Source: Acidobacteriota bacterium (GTDB taxonomy: Bacteria > Acidobacteriota > Vicinamibacteria > Marinacidobacterales > Marinacidobacteraceae). Taken from it: a DNA stretch of 64,000 nucleotides. Made by a program: the position numbers and the translations under genes. Under the pieces are notes generated by a model. That model was not told the DNA's origin and made no database searches. It worked only from the letters and a program-made list of their open reading frames with translations. Of this stretch, positions 57,938-64,000 are shown piece after piece (positions within the stretch are counted from its first letter, which is position 1; every line of letters begins with the position of its first letter). Location: NCBI GenBank assembly GCA_022828085.1, contig JAJEIY010000083.1, positions 1-64,000 of the forward strand. The letters run 5' to 3'.

Positions 57938-60216
57938 GAGGCCGCGGGACGGGAGCGGGCGCCGCGTCTGGCCGCGGTCTTTCGGGAGGTCGCCTTCTTC
58001 CCCTTCCTCGCCGGCCGCGGCTGGATGTAGCGGCACTTCGGGAAACCGCTGCAGCCGACGAAGGGACCGCGCCGGCTCTGGCGCTGGACGAGCCCCTTCC
58101 CACACTCGGGACACTTGCCCTCGACCGGTACGGGAGCCGGCCGGGCGACCGGCCGGCCGTTCCGGACCTGGATGATCTTGGTGCACTCGGGGTATCGCGT
58201 ACAGCCGAGGAAGGCCCCGAAGCGACCCCGTTTTTCGGACATCGGCGCGCCGCATTCGGGGCAGACCGGCGCCTCTTCCTCTTTCGGCTCATCGGCCGCG
58301 TCACCCAGGGAACGGCTTCCGCGGCACTCCGGGAACCCCTCGCAACCGAGGAACTTCTCGCCCCCCGACCAGCGAAGGACGAGCGGACGCCCGCAGCGCT
58401 CGCAGGGCTCGGCGGTCGGCAGCCCCTTGATCCGCGGCATCTCGACGACGGCCTTGTCGAGGTCGAGCGAGAAATCCGCGTAGAACGCCTCCAGCGTGCC
58501 CTGGAAACCGGCCTCGCCCTGTTCGATCCGGTCGAGGTTCTCCTCCATGTCCGCCGTGTAGCGGACGTTGAAGAGGTTGTCGAAGCTTCCCGCCAGCAGG
58601 TCGCTCACCAGCATGCCCACCTCGGTGGGAACGAAGACCCGCGCCTTCGTCCGGACGTACTCCCGGTCCTTGATCTTGCGGAGGATCGGCACGTACGTGC
58701 TGGGCCTGCCGATTCCGTTCTGTTCCAGCTTGCGGATCAGGCTCGCTTCGCTGTACCGCTTCGGGGGAGCGGTGAAGTGCTGGACCGGCAGGACCGCTTG
58801 GAGAGCGAGCGGCTGGCCGGCATCGAGCGGGGGAATGACGGTCCTCTTGTCCGAGTCGGCGGATGGGCCCGCGTCTTCGGCCGCCTCGCGATAGAGAACC
58901 CGGTAGCCGCGCTCGGCCAGGACCGAGCCGCTCGCCACCAGTCGCTCGGGCGCCCTGCCGAAGCCGGGGATCTCGGGCGGCTCGTCGCGGCCGGGGTGTT
59001 CCGCCAGGATCGTGGCCCTGGTGTCGTGCCAGACGGCCGGCGTCATCTGGGAAGCGATGAACCGCTCCCAGATCATCCGGTACAGCTTCCGCTGATCGTC
59101 CTTGAGAAAAGGCGCCACCTGATCGGGAGTCCGTTCGACGGACGTTGGCCGGATGGCCTCGTGGGCGTCCTGCGCCCCCTTCAGCTTGCGGAAGTGGTTG
59201 GGCCGCTCGGGGAGGAAGTCGTCGCCGAACCGCTGGCCGATGAACTTCCGCACCTCCCCGAGGGCCTCCTTCGAGATCCGGGTGGAGTCGGTCCTCAGGT
59301 AAGTGATCAGTCCGACGCGGTCCCCGGAGCCAAGGTCCACCCCCTCGTAGAGCCCCTGCGCCGCGCGCATGGTCCGCGCGGCCGGGAAGCGGAACAGGGA
59401 GGCGGCCTGGCGCTGCATGGTACTGGTGATGAAAGGCGGCGGAGCCTTCTCCCGGCGGTCCTTCGACTCGACGTCCGCCACCCGGTAACGGCACGTCTCG
59501 AGCCAGCGCTGGATCTCCCGTGCCGTGGCCTCGTTGCGCGCCGCCGGCTCGCGCGGGAGGCTCTTCGGAACTTCGGCGGTCGCCCGCAGCGGCGCATCGG
59601 CGCCGGTCAGGAGGAGCGCGTCGATGGTCCAGTACTCCTCGACGTTGAAGGCCCGAATCTCGCGCTCGCGCGCGCAGATCAGGCGGAGAGCAACCGATTG
59701 CACGCGCCCGGCGGAGAGGCGCGGAGCGACCTTGCGGGAAAGCAGGGGAGAGATCTTGTAGCCGACGATCCGGTCCAGCACGCGACGCGTCTGTTGCGCC
59801 TTGACCTTGTTCCCATCCACCTCGGACGCGCTCTCGAGCGCGCGCCGGACCGCCGGCGGGGTGATCTCGTGGAAGGTGATCCGCTGGATCGGAACCTGGC
59901 GGCCCGGCGGCAGCGCGCCGAGGAACTCCTCCGCGAGGTCGTGACTGATCGCTTCCCCCTCCCGATCCGGGTCGGTCGCCAGGTAGATGTGGGAGGCTTT
60001 TTTCGCCGCGCGCTTCAGGCTCTCGAGGATCTTGGCCCGGTCGGGAACCACCTCGAACTGCGGGCGAAAACCGTTCGCGATGTCCACCGAGAGGCCCCGC
60101 TGCGGCAGGTCCCGGACGTGCCCGCCCGAGGCCATGACCCGGTAGGAGCCCCCCAGAAACCGCTCGATGGTCTTGGCCTTGGCGGCGGATTCGACGACGA
60201 CGAGTGCGTTTCCCAT
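57934..60216 (-). CDS. topA: DNA topoisomerase I
   Basis: This 760-residue type IA topoisomerase relaxes negative supercoils. The Toprim domain carries ALVVVESAAKAKTIERFLGG and DPDREGEAIS, and the active-site tyrosine lies in GLITYLRTDSTRIS. Three C-terminal four-cysteine zinc ribbons follow, starting CERCGRPLV, CPECGAPMS and CPECGKGLV, before a basic tail. ATG 60216 is preferred to a TTG nine bases earlier. It begins 9 bases after dprA and overlaps xerC, the widely conserved dprA-topA-xerC order. Confidence 0.96.
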   Translation of the reverse strand: MGNALVVVESAAKAKTIERFLGGSYRVMASGGHVRDLPQRGLSVDIANGFRPQFEVVPDRAKILESLKRAAKKASHIYLATDPDREGEAISHDLAEEFLGALPPGRQVPIQRITFHEITPPAVRRALESASEVDGNKVKAQQTRRVLDRIVGYKISPLLSRKVAPRLSAGRVQSVALRLICAREREIRAFNVEEYWTIDALLLTGADAPLRATAEVPKSLPREPAARNEATAREIQRWLETCRYRVADVESKDRREKAPPPFITSTMQRQAASLFRFPAARTMRAAQGLYEGVDLGSGDRVGLITYLRTDSTRISKEALGEVRKFIGQRFGDDFLPERPNHFRKLKGAQDAHEAIRPTSVERTPDQVAPFLKDDQRKLYRMIWERFIASQMTPAVWHDTRATILAEHPGRDEPPEIPGFGRAPERLVASGSVLAERGYRVLYREAAEDAGPSADSDKRTVIPPLDAGQPLALQAVLPVQHFTAPPKRYSEASLIRKLEQNGIGRPSTYVPILRKIKDREYVRTKARVFVPTEVGMLVSDLLAGSFDNLFNVRYTADMEENLDRIEQGEAGFQGTLEAFYADFSLDLDKAVVEMPRIKGLPTAEPCERCGRPLVLRWSGGEKFLGCEGFPECRGSRSLGDAADEPKEEEAPVCPECGAPMSEKRGRFGAFLGCTRYPECTKIIQVRNGRPVARPAPVPVEGKCPECGKGLVQRQSRRGPFVGCSGFPKCRYIQPRPARKGKKATSRKTAARRGARSRPAAS

Positions 60217-60225
60217 GACGTGCAA

Positions 60226-61359
60226 TCAGTCTAACGATCCATCCGCTCCACGGAAGAAGTCACCCGGAAACCGGCGCACCAGGCCCCGCCGTTCCAGCTC
60301 CGAGATCGCCGCCAGCCCCACCGGCACCGGGAGGCCGGCGGCGCCGAGGAGGGTGTCCAGATCCATTCCGGACGGGCGTTTCCCGAGCGCGTCCAGCAGA
60401 CGCGCGGCTTCGGGGCCCGGTCTCGGGGAAGCGCCGCCCGGTTCGCGGCTTCGGACGTCTCCCGAGTCCGCACCGGATTCGATGGAACCGGAGGGAAGCC
60501 CCAGTTCCTCCAGGATGTCGGCCACTCCCGTGACCAGGGTGGCGCCCAGCCGGATCAGCGCGTGACACCCCGCGCTCGTATCCGATCCGATGGGGCCCGG
60601 GACCGCGAAGACCTCGCGTCCGGAGTCCACCGCGTGGCGGGCCGTCGCGAGGGAACCGCTCCGAGCGGCGGCTTCCACCACCAGCGTGCCCAGGGTAAGG
60701 CCGGCGATGATCCGGTTCCGGCGCGGAAAGTGATGCGGGAGGGGACGCGTTCCGGGGGGAAACTCCGTCAGCACCGCTCCCGAGGCGCGGCAGGCGCGCG
60801 CGAGACCGCGATGCTCCGGGGGATACAGCGAGTCGTGCGCGGAACCGAGGACGGCGACCGTCCTGCCGCCGGCCTCGATCGCCGCCCGGTGAGCCGCCGC
60901 GTCCACGCCCCGGGCGAGACCGCTCACCACCACGAGGCCCGCTTCGGCCAGCGCGGCCGCGAGTCGTTCCGCGACCGCGATTCCATAGGGGGTCGCTCTC
61001 CGGGAGCCCACCACCGCGACCGCCGGCGCCGCGAGGTCGGTCTCGCCCGCTATCTCGAGCGCAATCGGAGGAACCGCGATTTCGGCGAGCCGGGGCGGAA
61101 ACCCGGGCTGCCCGAGAATCAGCAGCCGGCGCCCGGCCGCGGCGGCCGCGTCGCGCCAGCGCCGCGCCGCTTCGAGCCCACTGGCCGGCGCCTCGCCGAA
61201 CTTCCGCCGGAACGTGGAAACGGCCGCTTCCAGATTGCCGCTCTCGAAGCAGCGGGCGCGCTCTCGGGGCGGCGGCCGCTCGGCAAGGGCGATCGCGAGC
61301 GCCGCCTCTTCGAGACGGGCGTGAGAGTGTCCTCCGGAGGGGGCGGGACGGTTCGTCAT
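60226..61359 (-). CDS. dprA: DNA-processing protein DprA (Smf)
   Basis: This 377-residue Rossmann-like protein loads RecA on incoming single-stranded DNA in natural transformation. Motifs are VGSRRATPYGIAVAERLA, GLARGVDAAAHRAAIEAGGR, RTVAVLGSAHDSLYPPEHRG and FPRRNRIIAGLTLGTLVVEA. The C-terminal winged-helix DprA_WH part (LDALGKRPSGMDLDTLLGAA) is present. Length is normal. It is first in the dprA-topA-xerC operon; other competence genes are not in the window. Confidence 0.95.
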   Translation of the reverse strand: MTNRPAPSGGHSHARLEEAALAIALAERPPPRERARCFESGNLEAAVSTFRRKFGEAPASGLEAARRWRDAAAAAGRRLLILGQPGFPPRLAEIAVPPIALEIAGETDLAAPAVAVVGSRRATPYGIAVAERLAAALAEAGLVVVSGLARGVDAAAHRAAIEAGGRTVAVLGSAHDSLYPPEHRGLARACRASGAVLTEFPPGTRPLPHHFPRRNRIIAGLTLGTLVVEAAARSGSLATARHAVDSGREVFAVPGPIGSDTSAGCHALIRLGATLVTGVADILEELGLPSGSIESGADSGDVRSREPGGASPRPGPEAARLLDALGKRPSGMDLDTLLGAAGLPVPVGLAAISELERRGLVRRFPGDFFRGADGSLD

Positions 61360-61591
61360 CGGTCATCTCCCCGAGGCCGGTTCCGCCGCTCCGGGGATCG
61401 GAACGGGTCGAAACGCCCTCAGTAGGTATTGACGCAATTCGTGTCGTTTTCTTCTCACCCCAATGGGGTTTTCCCCCACCGGCCGGCTCGCGCTACTATC
61501 GGAGACCGTTCGGATTCCCGTCCGGAGCCTTCTCCAGGGCAGTTGCCCGGGAACCAGCAACATGGCCTGTTCATTGCATTCCAGACTGACG

Positions 61592-62014
61592 ATGCACCGG
61601 TTGCCCGCACCCCGCGCCGCCTGGTTGCTCGCTGCCGCGACCTTGCTGATCGGAGGGTCCGCGGCGGCCCAGCCCGTCGCGACGCTCGACGCCTCCGCAT
61701 CTGCCGGCGGCGAGCGGTCCGGCCAGGAGAACTCGTTCGGGGTCGAGGTGGCGAGCAAGGGCCTCTGGAAGGAGGCGGCCTACCGCTGGGAGAAGGCGGT
61801 GGAACTCGATCCCCAGAACCCGAAGGCCCACAACAATCTCGGGGTCGCCTACGAGCGCTCCGGCAAGTTCGAAGAAGCGCTCAAGTCCTACGAGACGGCG
61901 CTTGAACTGATGCCCAGCAATGAGCAGATCCGTCAGAACTACGAGTTGTTCCGCGAGGCCTACGAGCGAAAGAAGCGGAAGGACCGCGACGCCGCCCGCT
62001 CCCGGAGACGCTGA
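61592..62014 (+). CDS. Small exported TPR protein
   Basis: This 140-residue protein has a signal peptide (RAAWLLAAATLLIGGSAAA) and about two TPR units (LWKEAAYRWEKAVELDPQNP, SGKFEEALKSYETALELMPS). A basic C-terminus ends ARSRRR. ATG 61592 is chosen for the signal peptide; another ATG lies at 61562. It lies 7 bases before the lipoprotein gene, so the three genes to the window end look like one operon. Confidence 0.75.
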   Translation: MHRLPAPRAAWLLAAATLLIGGSAAAQPVATLDASASAGGERSGQENSFGVEVASKGLWKEAAYRWEKAVELDPQNPKAHNNLGVAYERSGKFEEALKSYETALELMPSNEQIRQNYELFREAYERKKRKDRDAARSRRR

Positions 62015-62021
62015 CCGGCTC

Positions 62022-62825
62022 ATGGGTCTTGCTCGCTATCGCCGGTTCGCTGCGGGAGTTGCGTTTTCGCTGCTCGGCCTCACCGCCTGCGCCGCCGGGC
62101 CCTACGTCGAGGTGCCCATCGAGATTCCGATCGACGCCAAGCTCGACCTTTCGGAATACGGCCGGGTGCTCGTCGGCAGCTTCGTCAGCCAGACCAACGA
62201 GAACCTGGATCTCGACTCGGAGACTTCGCGGCTGCTCAGGAACCAGTTGCGCCTGAACTCGCGGTTGGCCGTGATCGAGGCCGAAGTCGAGCCCCTCGGG
62301 GACTTTTCCGACGCGGCGCTCGAAGCCAGCGGGCTGGCCGAACAGTTCGACGACATGGCGGCCGAGGCGGTCGCGATCGGCGACGGAGAAATCTCCCGGC
62401 AGGAGTGGATCGACCTGGAGCAGGACAAGCTCCTCGAGGACGAGGAGTACTGGCGGCAGTTGGGCGAGGAGTTCGAGGAGCCGCTGATCATCAGCGGCCG
62501 GCTCCGCTTCGCGGCGGAGGAACGCTCCGGGTTTTCCCGCCGCGACCGTTACGTCCGCGACAGCTTCAACCGGCCCCGGCTGGTGCGCAGCACCCAGTTC
62601 CAGGAGCGCAACGCCTACACCCTGACCGCGGAGTTCTATTTCATCGACGGCGCGAGCGGCCGGACCATCCACCGCGAGCGTTTCACCGAGGAGGTCATCT
62701 TCGGACGGGACGAGGAGAGCTCGGCGCTCTCGTCCTACTTCGAACTGATGGACCGCATCCTCCCGAATTTCCTGAGCGTGGTAACGCCGCAGACGTTCCG
62801 AGGCACCCGAGTCCTGTTGCGTTGA
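62022..62825 (+). CDS. Lipoprotein of unknown function
   Basis: This 267-residue protein has a lipobox LLGLTAC-AAG near residue 23, so it is likely envelope-anchored. The mature part is acidic and alternates strands and helices (YGRVLVGSFVSQTNENLDLD, RNAYTLTAEFYFIDGASGRT). This resembles periplasmic proteins of the CsgG/curli-like or LPP20-like group, but I cannot place it. It is followed 31 bases later by the peptidase gene. Confidence 0.65.
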   Translation: MGLARYRRFAAGVAFSLLGLTACAAGPYVEVPIEIPIDAKLDLSEYGRVLVGSFVSQTNENLDLDSETSRLLRNQLRLNSRLAVIEAEVEPLGDFSDAALEASGLAEQFDDMAAEAVAIGDGEISRQEWIDLEQDKLLEDEEYWRQLGEEFEEPLIISGRLRFAAEERSGFSRRDRYVRDSFNRPRLVRSTQFQERNAYTLTAEFYFIDGASGRTIHRERFTEEVIFGRDEESSALSSYFELMDRILPNFLSVVTPQTFRGTRVLLR

Positions 62826-62856
62826 CGGGCTGTCCGGCAAAGAAAGGAGAAGACTC

Positions 62857-64000
62857 GTGACTCGCGATTCTTCCAAATCCGGCTCCCGGGCCCGGGCGCC
62901 GTTCGTTCTCACCGTTCTGCTGGCGGCGCTCGGAACGGCGGCCGTGGCGCCGGCGCAGTACTTCATCCCCTTCTACGGGAAGAACAAGGTCAAGTACGAC
63001 AAGCACGATTGGCAGGTGTACCGGTCGCCGCACTTCGACGTTTACTACTACCCCGAGATGGAGGAGGAACTCGGGCGGCTCGTGAGCTACGCGGAGAGCG
63101 CCTACGAGACGCTGTCGGACGAACTGAAGCACGAAATCCCGTTCGCCATTCCGCTGATCCTCTACAAGACGTTTTCCGAGTTCGCCCAGACGAACCTCTC
63201 GCCATCCGAGATTCCCGAGGGCGTGGGCGCCTTCGCGGAGTCCGCGCGCGACCGGATGGTCATCCCCATCGACAACCCCCCGGATGAACTCCAGGAGCTC
63301 TTCCTCCACGAGCTCACCCACATTTTCGAGTTCGACATCATTCCCCGGTCGCTCTTCCGGCAGACGGTGCCGCTCTGGATCGACGAGGGGCTCGCCACCT
63401 ACATGGAGGACGAGTGGGATCCGGTCGACCTGATGGTGGTTCGCGATGCCGCCGTCGCGGACCAGATTCCCACCTTCCAGGAACTCAACCAGCGCTTTGC
63501 GCGCGCGCCGTATTCCTTCGGCGCCTCCATCTTCGACTTCATGGAGGAACGCTTCGGGAAGGAGGGCGTGCGGCAGTTCGTCTTCTCGCTGCGCCGGGCG
63601 GTGACCGGCGGGGTCAGCGAAGAGGTGTTCGAGCAAGCCTTCCGGATGCCGTCCGAGGAGTTCTACCGCGAGTACAAGCGCTGGATGAAGGAGCGGTTCA
63701 AGCCCTACCGGGACAAGGAGATTCCGGAGGACTACAGCGTGGACCTCTCGCCGCGCGAGGGACGCTACGTCGGGGCGATTTCCGCCGCGCAGTCGCCGTC
63801 GGGAGAGGTCATCGCGGTGCTTGCCGGGAACCGCCGCGAGTCGGAATACGACGTGGTGTTGCTGTCCGCCAGGGACGGTGAGGTGATCCGTAACCTGACC
63901 CCGGGGTACGCCGGCGAGTTCATCAATGTAGTCGGACTCAGCGGTGAGGACCAGCTCATGGGGCGGAACCTGAGCTGGACGCCCGACGGGGCGCAGGTCG
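62857..64000 (+). CDS. Secreted HEXXH-type metallopeptidase with PD40 repeats, 3' end outside window
   Basis: The N-terminal 381 codons are visible, with no stop before the window edge. A signal peptide (PFVLTVLLAALGTAAVAPAQ) precedes a peptidase MA-like domain with the zinc motif LFLHELTHIFEF (HELTH) and a downstream VPLWIDEGLATYMEDE glutamate ligand, as in gluzincins. After about residue 290 the PD40/TolB-like blades begin (SPREGRYVGAISAAQSPSGE, then SWTPDGAQV). GTG 62857 follows AAAGGAG by seven bases. Peptide or protein cleavage at the cell surface is inferred. Confidence 0.82.
   Translation, partial: MTRDSSKSGSRARAPFVLTVLLAALGTAAVAPAQYFIPFYGKNKVKYDKHDWQVYRSPHFDVYYYPEMEEELGRLVSYAESAYETLSDELKHEIPFAIPLILYKTFSEFAQTNLSPSEIPEGVGAFAESARDRMVIPIDNPPDELQELFLHELTHIFEFDIIPRSLFRQTVPLWIDEGLATYMEDEWDPVDLMVVRDAAVADQIPTFQELNQRFARAPYSFGASIFDFMEERFGKEGVRQFVFSLRRAVTGGVSEEVFEQAFRMPSEEFYREYKRWMKERFKPYRDKEIPEDYSVDLSPREGRYVGAISAAQSPSGEVIAVLAGNRRESEYDVVLLSARDGEVIRNLTPGYAGEFINVVGLSGEDQLMGRNLSWTPDGAQV

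Overview
This is a dense, GC-rich bacterial chromosome segment with no phage, plasmid or CRISPR hallmarks. Gene content points to a heterotrophic diderm. It has Oar-type outer-membrane receptors with carboxypeptidase-regulatory-like domains, a GWxTD-domain protein, PD40/TolB-like propellers, an M14 carboxypeptidase, an M19 dipeptidase and a TRAP transporter. That combination is most familiar from Acidobacteriota and related soil or marine phyla; the phylum is an inference from family content, not from a marker-gene tree. Very high GC produces long antisense shadow frames, which are omitted.

Layout. 0.4-4.6 kb (minus): MFS exporter, alpha/beta hydrolase, glutamate dehydrogenase and PgsA, the first three joined by 4-base overlaps. 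4.7-7.6 kb (plus): a 976-residue HEAT/DUF349 coiled-coil protein. 7.7-13 kb: Cu(+)-type P1B ATPase, VOC protein, EEP-fold nuclease/phosphatase and TPR protein. 13-18 kb: M14 carboxypeptidase, divergent from a plus-strand overlapping operon of a secreted Ig-like protein, thiD, moaE and moaD. 18-20.3 kb: Phd/PIN toxin-antitoxin pair, M19 dipeptidase and an orphan ribbon-helix-helix protein. 20.3-24.4 kb (minus): an MrfA/MrfB (YprA/YprB) repair pair next to selC, the selenocysteine tRNA. 24.4-33 kb (minus): PD40 lipoprotein, tRNA-Ala, DctPQM transporter, secreted protein, AraC regulator and a large secreted hydrolase. 33-35 kb: GNAT protein and enolase. 35-43.6 kb (plus): a plugless Oar-like barrel, then a tightly coupled PDZ-containing histidine kinase, NtrC-type sigma-54 activator and GWxTD/TPR protein. 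43.7-48.7 kb: TonB-dependent receptor, a degenerate copy of its C-terminus, tRNA-Ser(GCT), tRNA-Gln(CTG), tRNA-Ser(TGA), a CarboxypepD/TPR protein and two repeat families. 48.7-53 kb: a propeller protein, a lower-GC patch with an unknown ORF, a DUF4143 ATPase behind a perfect AT-rich dyad, and a D-amino-acid-oxidase-like flavoprotein whose domain order looks circularly permuted. 53-57 kb: serS, then an NAD-salvage pair (nicotinamidase, pncB). 57-61.4 kb (minus): dprA-topA-xerC. 61.6-64 kb (plus): TPR protein, lipoprotein and a secreted HEXXH-type peptidase that runs off the window.

A short intergenic element recurs at least ten times: a hairpin of the form GCCGGTCT-loop-AGACCGGC followed by a second GC palindrome. 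Its copies lie between convergent, divergent and tandem genes. The most unusual items are the permuted flavoprotein, the selC/mrfAB neighbourhood, the kinase/NtrC/GWxTD operon, the repeat families, and the TonB receptor frame that has no canonical start outside the adjoining tRNA gene.
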